Below, piece after piece: positions 1 to 9,982 of a DNA stretch of 64,000 bases (positions are counted from its first letter, which is position 1; each line of letters begins with the position of its first letter). Under the pieces are notes generated by a model. The model was not told the origin of the DNA. It was given only the letters and a program-made list of their open reading frames with translations, and did not search any database. This DNA comes from Demequina oxidasica (lineage in GTDB: Bacteria > Actinomycetota > Actinomycetes > Actinomycetales > Demequinaceae). The DNA is taken from assembly GCF_000975115.1 (NCBI RefSeq), contig NZ_BBRE01000001.1, positions 558,001 through 622,000 on the forward strand, in the 5' to 3' direction. Position numbers and translations under genes: made by a program.

Positions 1-796
1 AGAATCCGGGCTCAGTGTTTGTGGGGAAGGTGCCTGCCACCGTTTCGAGGGTCACCATCGCGCAACTGCACGACACGGAGACCACGACGTCACCTGTCTG
101 CCACACGAGCTGAGCAGGTTCGAGGCGAACGATGTAGACATCGATGCCCGGCACGTCAGCACGCGGCAAGTCAGCCACACGCTCATGCACCAGATCACCA
201 TGCTGCTCGGTCACGACCACAGGGTCGATTCCCGCGAGCAGCGAGGCAACGAGCATGTGTGCGCCGCTGTCGCCGCGCACCACCCTCGCTTCGATAGGGA
301 CGAGTCCACTGTCCTGCCAGTCCGGATGGACCCACGCACGCATATTGTCTGCAGAACGCATGTCCTGCGGACCCATATACGCGACATTTGGGGCCGTACC
401 CTCTGCTGAGGCTGCGGCAAATTCAAGAGGAACCTGATCGGGGCCGCCCGCATAATATGCGGCGCCCACGCCAACTGCGGCGAAGATCAGAATCGAGAAA
501 GCAATAGTGGCGGAGCGATGTCGGCTCGGCCGGGCCCGAGCGGCACGGGCGCGGTGCTTTGACTCGCCCTGGGCGATCTGCGCCATGCGGTCGCGATCAA
601 GCAACTGCTGCGCAAAGCGCATGTCGATGCCGGCACTGGACGTGTTGAGCGCTTCTCGAGCTTCTCGTAATTCCGTCCACCGCGCGTTGCAGTCATCGCA
701 CTCTTCGAGGTGCGCCATTGCCTCCGCGGCGTCGGCTGTAGACATCCTGCCATCGAGCAGGTCGTGAAGGTTTTCTCCGAGGTGCTTTTGCGTCAC
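1..796 (-). CDS. Zinc-binding anti-sigma factor (partial, runs off window start)
   Basis: Membrane anti-sigma factor predicted to hold the upstream sigma factor inactive until envelope stress. I translated this from a GTG start at 796, whose GTGA overlaps the sigma-factor stop by 4 nt, so the two are translationally coupled. Residues 29-36 form the HxxxCxxC motif of the ZAS domain (H29, C33, C36). A single membrane helix lies near residues 96-115 ([20 protein letters not shown]). A long extracytoplasmic part follows and is still open at base 1, giving at least 265 residues. Mycobacterial RseA is about 154 residues, so this protein has an unusually large outer domain of unknown fold. The family assignment rests on the Zn motif, the single TM helix and its position after sigE; the outer domain is unassigned. 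Confidence 0.85.
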   Translation of the reverse strand, partial: MTQKHLGENLHDLLDGRMSTADAAEAMAHLEECDDCNARWTELREAREALNTSSAGIDMRFAQQLLDRDRMAQIAQGESKHRARAARARPSRHRSATIAFSILIFAAVGVGAAYYAGGPDQVPLEFAAASAEGTAPNVAYMGPQDMRSADNMRAWVHPDWQDSGLVPIEARVVRGDSGAHMLVASLLAGIDPVVVTEQHGDLVHERVADLPRADVPGIDVYIVRLEPAQLVWQTGDVVVSVSCSCAMVTLETVAGTFPTNTEPGF

Positions 797-1413
797 TCGC
801 CACCCCGCACCGGAGCGCGGTGCGCGAGAGACTCACGCAACTTCGCGCGGGCGCGAGACAGTCGAGAACGTACGGTACCCATCTTGATACCGAGTGTGGC
901 TGCAATTTCCTCGTACGACAGTCCCTCGATGTCGCTCAGCACAATGGCCGCGCGGTATTCGGGGGGCAGGTCGGCGAGGGCGGCCACAATGTCGTCACCG
1001 AAGTGGGACATCTCAAACGCGTCTTCCGGCTGGCCCGAGCGCTCGTGGCGGTCGAAACTGTCCGACGTGGACACAGCCGCGTCGTCGTCCGCCATGAAAT
1101 CGAAGCGAATTCGCTTCTTGCGGCGCATGCGATCGAGGAAGAGGTTTGTCGTAATACGGTGGAGCCAGCCCTCAAAAGTTCCCGGCTTGAACTGCGACAG
1201 TGAGTTGAACACGCGGATGAAAACATCCTGCGTGAGGTCCTCAGCATCGTGCTGGTTGCCGGTGAGGTGATACGCCAAACGGTATACGCGACCCGAGTGT
1301 TCCTCGACGATGCGCTCCCACGTGAGCTCGGGGGCGAGCTCAGGGGCATCGGTGACGGATGAAACAACGGCGTCTTTTATAGCGGTGTCTGTTGGCACGG
1401 CTGCAATAGTCAT
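793..1413 (-). CDS. sigE: ECF RNA polymerase sigma factor, SigE type
   Basis: Group 4 (ECF) sigma factor, 206 residues. Region 2 is visible around residues 50-110 ([20 protein letters not shown], then [17 protein letters not shown]) and region 4 near the C-terminus ([20 protein letters not shown], then [18 protein letters not shown]), the expected -10 and -35 recognition parts. An open frame extends upstream to 1581, but ATG at 1413 is preceded by a strong GGGAGGAAACC ribosome site and is chosen here. The longer form would run into the divergent methyltransferase gene. It overlaps the anti-sigma gene by 4 nt and is divergent from an O-methyltransferase, as in mycobacterial sigE loci, where this sigma factor controls the response to surface stress. 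The subgroup name is inferred from synteny. Confidence 0.88.
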   Translation of the reverse strand: MTIAAVPTDTAIKDAVVSSVTDAPELAPELTWERIVEEHSGRVYRLAYHLTGNQHDAEDLTQDVFIRVFNSLSQFKPGTFEGWLHRITTNLFLDRMRRKKRIRFDFMADDDAAVSTSDSFDRHERSGQPEDAFEMSHFGDDIVAALADLPPEYRAAIVLSDIEGLSYEEIAATLGIKMGTVRSRLSRARAKLRESLAHRAPVRGGE

Positions 1414-1533
1414 GGTTTCCTCCCTCACAATCTGCTCAACGGTTGGACGTACCTCTATGTTCCCATGATTCGCACCGCGGCGGAAGAGGGATTGGTCGAG
1501 TGTGACCCATATCATGTCCCTAGGAGGTGTGCC

Positions 1534-2163
1534 ATGACTCACGAGGCCGCGAACTGGGCTTATGCCGAGGATTTTATCCACGAAGACCGGGTTCTACTGA
1601 GCGCGCGCGACGCAGCGGACGAGCTGGGATGCGTGCCGGTTTTGCCAGGCGCCGGACGCACATTGCAGATCCTCGCGCGAGCCATGAATGCCAAGTCGAT
1701 TGTCGAGATCGGCACCGGCGCTGGGGTGTCGACCACGTACCTGTTGCGGGGCATGCACCCGCAGGGCGTCATCACCACCATCGACGTTGAGGCGGAACAC
1801 CATAAAGCCGCCAAGCAGACGCTTGCCACGGGCGGGTTCGCGCCCTCTCGCGCACGCATGATCACCGGGCGGGCACTCGAGGTTCTCCCTCGGCTGACGG
1901 ACGGCGGCTACGACCTCGTGCTGATCGACGCCCGCAAGTCGGAGTACCCCGCGTACCTTGTGCAGGCCCTGCGCCTGCTGCGCAGCGGCGGCATGCTCGT
2001 GATTGACAACGCGCTGTGGCACGGCCGCGTGCCAGACCCGGCACAACGCGACGCTGACACCACCGCCGTTCGCGAGACTCTGAAGGCGATCCGCAACAAC
2101 GACAGCCTGACTCCCACGCTCTTGCCCTCCGGCGACGGCCTGCTGGTCGCCATCAAGGACTAG
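1534..2163 (+). CDS. Class I SAM-dependent O-methyltransferase (Methyltransf_3)
   Basis: Predicted cytosolic SAM-dependent O-methyltransferase, 209 residues, the usual length of the small caffeoyl-CoA/catechol-type family. The SAM-binding motif I is [15 protein letters not shown] near residue 55, followed by motif [12 protein letters not shown] and the acidic [17 protein letters not shown] segment that in this family supplies metal and SAM contacts. ATG 1534 follows AGGAGGTGTGCC at 7-nt spacing; an upstream in-frame ATG at 1465 lacks such a site. It is divergent from sigE, the same arrangement as Rv1220c/sigE in Mycobacterium. The substrate cannot be told from sequence. Confidence 0.9.
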   Translation: MTHEAANWAYAEDFIHEDRVLLSARDAADELGCVPVLPGAGRTLQILARAMNAKSIVEIGTGAGVSTTYLLRGMHPQGVITTIDVEAEHHKAAKQTLATGGFAPSRARMITGRALEVLPRLTDGGYDLVLIDARKSEYPAYLVQALRLLRSGGMLVIDNALWHGRVPDPAQRDADTTAVRETLKAIRNNDSLTPTLLPSGDGLLVAIKD

Positions 2164-2174
2164 CGCCACCCGCG

Positions 2175-2570
2175 ATGACCCCCGATATACGAGTCGTCAA
2201 CCCACCTGACTGCGGCAATGCCCCTCGCAAGGCCATTGTTCGCGACCTCGTCATGGCCCTTGCGGGCGGCGACTCGTCCGTACTCGATGCCTACCTGCAC
2301 GGTGACGCCATCTGGGCGCTCGTAGGTGATCAAACTATCCGGGGCGGCGACCACGTCAAGTCCCGCGCATCGTCGGCCGCTGTGGCCGCGGAAATTCGTT
2401 TCGAATCACTCCTCACCCACGGCCCCGCGGCGAGCGCATCTGGAACGGTGACCCACGCATCGGGCGCGCGCACGCACTTCAGCCACGTGGTTCGCTTCGC
2501 CTCGGCAGGCAAGGCTGCGCCTGTCATCTCGATGACCAGTTACCTCATCGCGGCCACGCCGACCGACTAG
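2175..2570 (+). CDS. Small NTF2/SnoaL-like protein (hypothetical)
   Basis: 131 residues, starting 11 nt after the methyltransferase stop, so probably co-transcribed with it. The sequence begins with a helical segment (APRKAIVRDLVMALAGGDSS) followed by YLHGDAIWALVG and later beta-rich stretches (SGTVTHASGARTHFSHVVRF). This pattern fits the cone-shaped NTF2/SnoaL fold found in many small actinobacterial proteins. No catalytic residues can be assigned and the family call is a pattern judgement rather than a clear motif match. Confidence 0.55.
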   Translation: MTPDIRVVNPPDCGNAPRKAIVRDLVMALAGGDSSVLDAYLHGDAIWALVGDQTIRGGDHVKSRASSAAVAAEIRFESLLTHGPAASASGTVTHASGARTHFSHVVRFASAGKAAPVISMTSYLIAATPTD

Positions 2571-2585
2571 GTCCGCGCATGCAAA

Positions 2586-2614
2586 AACCCGCGCACCTTG
2601 CGGTTGCGCGGGTT
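2586..2614 (-). terminator. Rho-independent terminator
   Basis: A 10-bp perfect inverted repeat (AACCCGCGCA / TGCGCGGGTT) with a 9-nt loop. Read on the minus strand the stem is followed by a T-run, so it terminates the DUF3117 gene. It may also stop plus-strand transcripts from the methyltransferase pair, since the genes converge here. Confidence 0.8.
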
Positions 2615-2639
2615 AGTGCCATTCAAACTAAGAACAGGC

Positions 2640-2807
2640 TCAAGCAATCGCACCGTTAAGTGCAGCGCCAAGCTCCTTGACCTCGTCAGCCGTGATCTCT
2701 ACGACCAGGCGTCCGCCACCTTCAAGCGGGACGCGCATGACGTAACTGCGGCCCTCTTTCACGACCTCCATGGGGCCGTCACCAGTGCGGGGCTTCATTG
2801 CAGCCAT
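2640..2807 (-). CDS. DUF3117 domain-containing small protein
   Basis: A 55-residue protein matching the highly conserved actinobacterial DUF3117 family: it starts MAAMKPRTGDGPMEVVKEGR and continues with VMRVPLEGGGRLVVEI. The family is nearly always 50-60 residues and its role is unknown. ATG 2807 is preceded on the minus strand by AAGGAGACACACACG, a clear ribosome site, which excludes the longer upstream frame. It lies downstream of a LOG-family gene, a neighbourhood seen in related genomes. Confidence 0.92.
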   Translation of the reverse strand: MAAMKPRTGDGPMEVVKEGRSYVMRVPLEGGGRLVVEITADEVKELGAALNGAIA

Positions 2808-2916
2808 CGTGTGTGTCTCCTTGGGGAAGTCGCTCGCCGCGGATTCGCGGCGTCTGCCCACTATTCTACGCGGACGCGAGGGCACTCCAAAATCAGTGTG
2901 ATTCTTTGAACTCCCG

Positions 2917-3690
2917 CTACATTCCCTGGCCCTCTTGTTCGGCCGCTGCAGCCGCCCGCTCCTGAGCACGCTTCTCGGAGTAGTCCTGCACAATCGCGAC
3001 TGCCTCGGCGGGATCATCGGTGACGGTGAAGAGCTCGAAATCGGCCTCAGAGATAGTGCCTTCGGGGAGCACGGTATTGCGCAGCCAGTCCACCAGCCCG
3101 TCCCAGTAGTGGTGACCAACCAGGACGATCGGAAAGCGGGTCACGGTCCGCGTCTGCACCAAGGTCAACGACTCGAACAGCTCGTCAAAGGTTCCGAAAC
3201 CACCTGGCAGAACAATGAAGCCCTGCGCGTACTTCACGAACATAGTTTTGCGGGCAAAGAAGTAACGGAAGTTCACCCCAAGGTTCACGTATTCGTTGAC
3301 TCCCTGCTCATGGGGCAGCTCAATGCCGAGGCCCACCGAGGTTCCACCTGCCTCGAAGGCACCCTTGTTGGCGGCCTCCATCACGCCGGGTCCGCCGCCC
3401 GTGATGACGGAGAATCCCGCCTCAACGAGCAACCTTCCTACCGTCTCTCCCATCTCGTAATCCCGAGTTCCGGGCTTGGTGCGCGCGGAGCCGAACACCG
3501 AGATCGCTGGCCCCACCTCCGCGAGCGCGCCAAACCCCTCCACGAACTCCGATTGAATGCGCAGCACCCGCCAGGGGTCGCCGTGGAGCCAGTCGGCCCG
3601 CCCTTGGTCGTCCAGCAGTCGCGAGGACGAGGAGTCCTGCGGAACGTGCTTGCCGCGCAGCAGCACGGGTCCCTTGCGATATTCACTCAT
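2917..3690 (-). CDS. TIGR00730 (LOG) family Rossmann-fold protein
   Basis: 257 residues with the LOG-family signatures GGGPGVMEAANKGAFEAGG and PGGFGTFDELFESLTLVQT, i.e. the PGGxGTxxE motif that forms the nucleotide-phosphate site. Characterised family members hydrolyse cytokinin riboside 5'-monophosphates or other nucleoside monophosphates at the N-glycosidic bond. Older annotations as lysine decarboxylase are wrong. The start ATG 3690 has AGGGAGACGCACC upstream. The C-terminal tail is Ala/Glu-rich and charged. The neighbours dapE/dapD are the same as in mycobacteria (Rv1205 region); a functional link is not established. Confidence 0.9.
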   Translation of the reverse strand: MSEYRKGPVLLRGKHVPQDSSSSRLLDDQGRADWLHGDPWRVLRIQSEFVEGFGALAEVGPAISVFGSARTKPGTRDYEMGETVGRLLVEAGFSVITGGGPGVMEAANKGAFEAGGTSVGLGIELPHEQGVNEYVNLGVNFRYFFARKTMFVKYAQGFIVLPGGFGTFDELFESLTLVQTRTVTRFPIVLVGHHYWDGLVDWLRNTVLPEGTISEADFELFTVTDDPAEAVAIVQDYSEKRAQERAAAAAEQEGQGM

Positions 3691-3759
3691 GGTGCGTCTC
3701 CCTGTGGGTTGTGGTTTCGCTGGTTAATTGACAGGCGCGGGGACGCCCGATGCTGTGGA

Positions 3760-4854
3760 TTAGCTGGTCAGCCAGGCCGCGAGTCCAGCGCGGCACTGGT
3801 TGATCTCGTCGATCGCGCACCACTCCAAGTCCGCGTGCGCGAGTTCAGGGTCACCCGGACCATAGTTCACGGCGGGGATGCCGAGCGCACCGAAGCGCGC
3901 GACATCAGTCCAGCCCAACTTCGCGCGCGGCTCGGGCGCACCCGTGCTCGCCACCGCGTCCACGAAGCCCTGCGCGAGAGGTGCGTCGAGACCCGGCCGG
4001 CAGGCGTCAGCACGATCAGTCACCACGGTTTCACACTCGCCCACGCCCGATGCCGCGATGACGTCGCGTACGTGCTGCACGGCTTCGTCCGTGGTCAGGG
4101 ATGGCGCGAAGCGGTAATTCACCGTGACGGTGCACTGGTCGGGGATGACGTTGCCGGCGATGCCACCCGTCACTCCTACGGCGTTGAGGCCTTCGCGGTA
4201 CTGGAGTCCGTCGACCTCGACAGTGCGGGGCTCGTACCTGGCGAGCGCGGCGAGCACCGGCGCGGCGGCGTGGATCGCATTCTCGCCCTTCCATGAGCGC
4301 GCCGAGTGCGCGGCCTTGCCAGGCAGCACGATGTCCATGCGTAGAGTGCCGTTGCAGCCGCCCTCGATCTGCGCCTGGGTGGGCTCGCACAGCACGGCGA
4401 AGTCGCCCTTAATCAATTCCGGATGGCGGCGCGAGAGTCGGCCCAACCCGTTCTTGGTCTCCTCGACTTCCTCATGGTCATAAAAGACCCACGTAATGTC
4501 GCGGGTGGGCTCGATGAGGTCCACCGCAAGCGACAGCATGACGGCCACCCCCGCCTTCATATCCACCGATCCGCGGCCAATGATTCCGAGGCCGTCGAGC
4601 GTCGGCACCGACGGCACGTTGCCCTTAATGGGAACGGTGTCGAGATGCCCGGCGATGATCACCCGCTGGTCACGGCCCAGGGTGGTGCGGGCCACGATCG
4701 CGTCGCCGTCCCGAGTGATTTCCAGGTGATCGCACTCGGCAAGGGCGGTCGCCACGGCATCGGCGATGGCGCCCTCTCCCCCGCTCACGGAGGGGATATC
4801 GATCAGTTGCCGCGTGATTTCGTCCACGGGCGCGGTCAGGTCGAGGGAGGTCAT
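3760..4854 (-). CDS. dapE: Succinyl-diaminopimelate desuccinylase
   Basis: M20-family zinc aminoacylase, 364 residues, that removes succinate from N-succinyl-LL-2,6-diaminopimelate in the lysine and peptidoglycan precursor pathway. Metal-binding motifs are visible: [12 protein letters not shown] (His and Asp), [15 protein letters not shown] (bridging Asp) and [15 protein letters not shown] (catalytic Glu and metal Glu). The dimerisation domain follows ([17 protein letters not shown]). It is divergent from dapD with only 36 bp between start codons, so both promoters overlap. Confidence 0.93.
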   Translation of the reverse strand: MTSLDLTAPVDEITRQLIDIPSVSGGEGAIADAVATALAECDHLEITRDGDAIVARTTLGRDQRVIIAGHLDTVPIKGNVPSVPTLDGLGIIGRGSVDMKAGVAVMLSLAVDLIEPTRDITWVFYDHEEVEETKNGLGRLSRRHPELIKGDFAVLCEPTQAQIEGGCNGTLRMDIVLPGKAAHSARSWKGENAIHAAAPVLAALARYEPRTVEVDGLQYREGLNAVGVTGGIAGNVIPDQCTVTVNYRFAPSLTTDEAVQHVRDVIAASGVGECETVVTDRADACRPGLDAPLAQGFVDAVASTGAPEPRAKLGWTDVARFGALGIPAVNYGPGDPELAHADLEWCAIDEINQCRAGLAAWLTS

Positions 4855-4890
4855 GCCGCCACCCTACCGATGCCCAGTATCCTTATGCCC

Positions 4891-5838
4891 ATGACTCGCA
4901 CTGCTTACGGATACGGACTTGCCACGACGGACGCGAACGGCACGGTGCTCGACACCTGGTATCCGTCGCCCACCCTGGGCGAACCGCCCGCTGACCACCG
5001 CGTACCCGCGGAGCTGGAGGGTGCGTCCCGCGTTGACCACCTTCGCGACGTGACCGTCTCCGTGGTCTTCACCGAGATCGACTGCGACGCCGCACCCGCA
5101 AGTGTCGAGGACGCGTACCTGCGCTTGCACCTGCTCAGCCACCGCATCGTCCGCCCGCACGGCATCAATCTGGATGGCGTTTTCGGCGCGCTCACCAACG
5201 TGGTGTGGACGTCCGAGGGACCGTGCGCCATTGACGGCTTCGAGTCCGCCCGACTGCGCCTGCGCGCCGCAGGTAAGCACGTGACTGTATACGGCGTAGA
5301 CAAGTTCCCGCGCATGGTCGACTACGTGGTGCCGTCCGGAATTCGCGTCGCCGATGCTGACCGCGTTCGCCTGGGCGCTCACCTCGCCGAGGGCACTACC
5401 GTGATGCACGAGGGCTTCGTGAACTTCAATGCCGGTACGCTCGGCCACTCGATGGTCGAGGGCCGCATCTCTGCCGGCGTCGTCGTGGGTGACGGCTCCG
5501 ACGTGGGCGGCGGCGCATCGATCATGGGCACTTTGTCCGGCGGAGGCAAGGAGACCATCACGGTGGGCGAGCGCTCGCTGCTGGGCGCCAACTCCGGCCT
5601 GGGCATCCCCTTGGGCGACGACTGCGTGGTGGAGGCAGGGCTCTACGTGACGGCGGGCTCCAAGGCGCTTCTGGTGGGAGTCAGCGACGACGACGGCAAG
5701 CCCGTATGGGTCAAGGCCAAGGAACTCGCTGGCAAGGACGGGATCCTCTTTCGCCGCAATTCCACCAGCGGCGTGATCGAGGCCGTGGCTCGCCAGGGCA
5801 ACGGCGTGGAGCTCAACGCCGCACTCCACGCAAACTAG
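4891..5838 (+). CDS. dapD: 2,3,4,5-tetrahydropyridine-2,6-dicarboxylate N-succinyltransferase
   Basis: Succinyltransferase of the diaminopimelate pathway, 315 residues, actinobacterial type. The N-terminal part ([20 protein letters not shown]) matches mycobacterial DapD. The C-terminal half is a left-handed beta-helix of hexapeptide repeats ([35 protein letters not shown]-type turns). Candidate starts are 4870, 4885 and 4891. None has a good ribosome site, and a TATCCT hexamer ends 7 nt before 4891, so a leaderless message from 4891 is my preferred reading. It supplies the substrate chain for DapC (8428-9549) and DapE. Confidence 0.92.
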   Translation: MTRTAYGYGLATTDANGTVLDTWYPSPTLGEPPADHRVPAELEGASRVDHLRDVTVSVVFTEIDCDAAPASVEDAYLRLHLLSHRIVRPHGINLDGVFGALTNVVWTSEGPCAIDGFESARLRLRAAGKHVTVYGVDKFPRMVDYVVPSGIRVADADRVRLGAHLAEGTTVMHEGFVNFNAGTLGHSMVEGRISAGVVVGDGSDVGGGASIMGTLSGGGKETITVGERSLLGANSGLGIPLGDDCVVEAGLYVTAGSKALLVGVSDDDGKPVWVKAKELAGKDGILFRRNSTSGVIEAVARQGNGVELNAALHAN

Positions 5839-5902
5839 GCGGTCGTCGCGGGCACCAAAGCGTCCGTCTAAGCGTTCACTAGAGACGGAATTGGAGGCGG
5901 AC

Positions 5903-6826
5903 TTGGCGCGACACGGTAGGGACGGCGCGGGCAACCGACGCCGCGGCGGAGGGCTTGTGGTCCTCGCGCTCATTGCCGCGGTTACCGTGACCGCAGTGAT
6001 CGTGGGTCCCGAACTGTGGCACCGCTACAGCGACCGCGTGTTTTCCTCCCGGTGCTCCGTCACCGTGGGCGATGAGACCGCGAGCCTGACCGCCGAGCAG
6101 ACCAACAACGCCGCGCTGATCGCCGCCGTGTCCGTGGAGCGCGGCCTACCCGCCCGCGCCGCGACGATCGGCATCGCCACCGCCATCCAGGAGTCGAGCC
6201 TGCGCAACATCGACTGGGGCGACCGAGACAGCGTGGGCCTGTTCCAGCAGCGGCCCTCACAGGGCTGGGGCGAGATCGAGGAGATCCTGGATCCCTATTA
6301 CTCGGTCAATAAGTTCTACGACGGACTCATCAAGGTGTCGGGCTGGCAGGACTTGCCGGTGACCGAGGCCGCGCAGGCGGTCCAGCGCTCGGGCTTCCCC
6401 GATGCGTACGCCGACCACGAGGGTGAGTCCCGCCTCTGGGCGTCCGCGCTCACCGGAAACGGCGGGCGGGTGAACTGCGACATCGGCGACGCGGATCCGA
6501 CCACCGCGCGCGCGTTCATCGAGCGCGTGGACCTGGACTTTGGCCCAGGTGCCTACTCCGTCGAGGTCCTCGACGTGAACTCCGACTCCACCGTGCTGGG
6601 ACTAAGTCCCGGCGATGGTGAAAGTGCGCAGACGCCGCAGCTCTCAGCTCAGTCGATGCGCGAGTGGGCGGTGTCGGTGTCTTCGGTACAGTCGGTCATC
6701 GAGTCTTCCTACGAGGCGGCCGGCTGGCTCCGCGAGGACGGTCTCGTGGAGGTTCCCACCGCAGAGGGCTCCCCCGTGGCCGGCTACGACGGGGCGATCG
6801 TTACCCTCCGCACGGCTCCACACTAG
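5903..6826 (+). CDS. Membrane-anchored lysozyme/transglycosylase-like protein
   Basis: About 307 residues. A basic N-terminus (RHGRDGAGNRRRG) is followed by one membrane helix (LVVLALIAAVTVTAVIVGPE), placing the rest outside the cell. The conserved core GIATAIQESSLRNIDWGDRD, then SVGLFQQRPSQGWG, is the signature of a widespread actinobacterial family often mislabelled heavy-metal or cobalt transporter. The ESxLxN/GLFQQRPSQGWG pattern resembles lysozyme-like (SLT/goose-type) folds, with Glu of QES a candidate catalytic acid. TTG 5903 after GGAGGCGGAC is preferred over TTG 5891. It is co-directional with dapD. A peptidoglycan role is inference. Confidence 0.7.
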   Translation: MARHGRDGAGNRRRGGGLVVLALIAAVTVTAVIVGPELWHRYSDRVFSSRCSVTVGDETASLTAEQTNNAALIAAVSVERGLPARAATIGIATAIQESSLRNIDWGDRDSVGLFQQRPSQGWGEIEEILDPYYSVNKFYDGLIKVSGWQDLPVTEAAQAVQRSGFPDAYADHEGESRLWASALTGNGGRVNCDIGDADPTTARAFIERVDLDFGPGAYSVEVLDVNSDSTVLGLSPGDGESAQTPQLSAQSMREWAVSVSSVQSVIESSYEAAGWLREDGLVEVPTAEGSPVAGYDGAIVTLRTAPH

Positions 6827-6880
6827 TGCGGGTTGCGGAACTGCTCCCGCGCTGCGAGTGACGGCTTTGCCGGGAACCCT

Positions 6881-6940
6881 ATGGCGCCTCACTGAGCCAC
6901 CTGGCGACTCACCGATACACCTGGCGCCCCACTGAGCCAC
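6881..6940. repeat. Three imperfect 20-bp tandem repeats
   Basis: Three consecutive units of the form CTGGCGCCYCACTGAGCCAC: the first and third are nearly identical and the middle is diverged. They sit in the 252-bp gap between two convergent genes, where no reading frame or clear terminator is seen. They could act in termination or simply be a replication-slippage product. Confidence 0.6.
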
Positions 6941-7078
6941 AGACCATCCCGCGGTGTCCCGTCGTGGAGGGCGATCCAGTGAAACACCCGCGTGGGGCGT
7001 CACCTCGTCCCCTCAGCCGGGCTGAACGAATAGGCGGGCCGCGCTAACGGACGCGCCAAGTGGGTAAAGGAGAAATGT

Positions 7079-8371
<1,293 letters not shown>

Positions 8372-8427
8372 TAACAACCTCCGGGTGCACGCCAAAGGCG
8401 CCTTCGTCCGTTTGCTTTGGCCTCAGT

Positions 8428-9549
8428 TTACCTGGCTTTGGCGAGCCGACGGGCCGCGGCGTCGATGCGCTCATCCGTCGCCGTCAATGCGATACGTACG
8501 TGATTCGCGGCGGCTGATCCATAGAACTCTCCTGGCGCTGCCACGATGCCGTTGTCCGCCAGAAAATCCAGTGTCTGCCAGCAGTTTTCATCTCTGGTGG
8601 CCCACAGATAAAGCCCCGCGTCGGACGCGTCAATCCGGAATCCAGCCTCACGAATTGCCGCGCTCAGAACATTCCGACGCGCCCAATACACCTCACGCTG
8701 GACCTCGACGTGAGTATCGTCACACAGGGCGGCAACCGTGGCCGCTTGCACCGGCGCGGGCACGATCATGCCCGCGTGCTTGCGAGTCTCGAGCAACCCG
8801 GCAATTAGCTGCGGGTCGCCGGCAGTGAACGCCGCCCGGTATCCGGCGAGGTTGGACTGCTTGGAGAGCGAGTAGACGGCGAGCAGGCCTTGGTGCGAGC
8901 CCCCGCACACGGCGGGGTCGAGGATTGAAGCCACACCGTCACGCACGTATTGCTCAACCCAGGGAAGTTCTGCGTAGCACTCGTCAGAAGCGACCACGGC
9001 GCCGATGCTGCGGGCGGCGGCCACGACATCGGCCAGGTACTCACGGCTCGCCACCGCACCGGTGGGGTTGGACGGCGAGTTGACCCAGATGAGTTTGACG
9101 GCGAGGTTGCCCTCCCAGTCGGCCACCGCATCGGCGGGCATTGGTGTCGCCCCCGCCAGCCGGGCACCCACGTCGTACGTGGGATACGCGGCCGTGGGGT
9201 GGACCACGATGTCGCCCGCACTGAGGCCCAAGAGCGCCGGCAACAGGGCAACGAACTCTTTGGAACCCACCGTGGGTAGCACTGCGGTGGGATCAATTCC
9301 GGACACGCCACGCCTACGCGCAAACCACGCCACCACTGCCTCCCGCAGGGCGAGGGTGCCGTGTGTGGTGGGGTAACCCGGAGCATCGGACGCCGCGGCA
9401 AGGGCCTCGCGCACCACCTGGGGAGTGGGGTCGACCGGAGTACCCACGGAGAGGTTGACGATGCCGTCGGGGTGAGCCGAGGCGCGCGTGATGTACGGGG
9501 TCAGCGAGTCCCAAGGGAAGTCTGGGAGCGCGCCGGGATGAAGACCCAT
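8428..9549 (-). CDS. dapC: Succinyldiaminopimelate transaminase (PLP aminotransferase class I)
   Basis: 373-residue fold-type I aminotransferase expected to convert N-succinyl-2-amino-6-ketopimelate and glutamate to N-succinyl-LL-DAP. Visible are the N-terminal DFPWDSLTPY typical of the actinobacterial DapC group, the substrate-loop WVNSPSNPTGAV, ASDECYAELPW (PLP ring contact) and the Schiff-base lysine in VYSLSKQSNLAGYRAAF. ATG 9549 lies 11 nt after the fdxA stop; no strong ribosome site is seen, suggesting coupling to fdxA. The fdxA-dapC pair is conserved in actinobacteria (Rv1177-Rv1178). Confidence 0.9.
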   Translation of the reverse strand: MGLHPGALPDFPWDSLTPYITRASAHPDGIVNLSVGTPVDPTPQVVREALAAASDAPGYPTTHGTLALREAVVAWFARRRGVSGIDPTAVLPTVGSKEFVALLPALLGLSAGDIVVHPTAAYPTYDVGARLAGATPMPADAVADWEGNLAVKLIWVNSPSNPTGAVASREYLADVVAAARSIGAVVASDECYAELPWVEQYVRDGVASILDPAVCGGSHQGLLAVYSLSKQSNLAGYRAAFTAGDPQLIAGLLETRKHAGMIVPAPVQAATVAALCDDTHVEVQREVYWARRNVLSAAIREAGFRIDASDAGLYLWATRDENCWQTLDFLADNGIVAAPGEFYGSAAANHVRIALTATDERIDAAARRLAKAR

Positions 9550-9560
9550 GTGAGTGGCGG

Positions 9561-9881
9561 TTAGCCGTTCTGCGGCGGGAGCGCCTTGATGATGTCGTGA
9601 TCGTGCTCGATCAGACCCATCTTCGCGGCGCCGCCGGGCGAGCCAATCTCGGAGAAGAACTCGACGTTTGCCGTGTAGTACTCGGCCCACTTGTCGGGGG
9701 TGTCATCCTCGTAGTAGATAGCCTCGACGGGGCAGACCGGCTCGCAGGCACCACAGTCGACGCATTCGTCAGGGTGAATGTAGAGGCTACGTTCGCCCTC
9801 GTAGATGCAGTCCACGGGACACTCGTCGATGCATGCCTTGTCCTTGACGTCGACACAGGGCAGAGCAATGACGTATGTCAC
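9561..9881 (-). CDS. fdxA: 7Fe ferredoxin (3Fe-4S/4Fe-4S)
   Basis: 106-residue bacterial ferredoxin for low-potential electron transfer in the cytosol. The N-terminal CVDVKDKACIDECPVDCIYEG and following DECVDCGACEPVCPVEAIYY supply the cysteines for one [3Fe-4S] and one [4Fe-4S] cluster in the order typical of 7Fe ferredoxins. I place the start at GTG 9881 (VTYVIALPC) because GGAGGAACCAAA lies directly before it; the longer frame to 9926 adds atypical residues. Confidence 0.95.
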   Translation of the reverse strand: MTYVIALPCVDVKDKACIDECPVDCIYEGERSLYIHPDECVDCGACEPVCPVEAIYYEDDTPDKWAEYYTANVEFFSEIGSPGGAAKMGLIEHDHDIIKALPPQNG

Positions 9882-9982
9882 TTTGGTTCCTCCTACTTGG
9901 ATGGTACGAACACCGCCATCATACAAGCGATAGGGCGCCGTTTGGTGCGGAGCCTGGTACTGGGCGAGGCGCGCCGCCGCGC

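Noticed and set aside
793-1581. The longer 262-residue sigma factor starting at 1581
   Set aside because: The extra N-terminus is not sigma-like, overlaps the divergent methyltransferase gene and lacks a ribosome site, whereas ATG 1413 has a strong one.
2935-4296. A 453-codon plus-strand open frame antisense to the LOG-family and dapE genes
   Set aside because: It lies opposite two clearly conserved genes, has no family motif and is a usual by-product of GC-rich codon use.
4864-5973. A 369-codon minus-strand frame opposite dapD
   Set aside because: DapD is unmistakable on the other strand; the antisense product has low-complexity His/Ala/Val composition and no motif.
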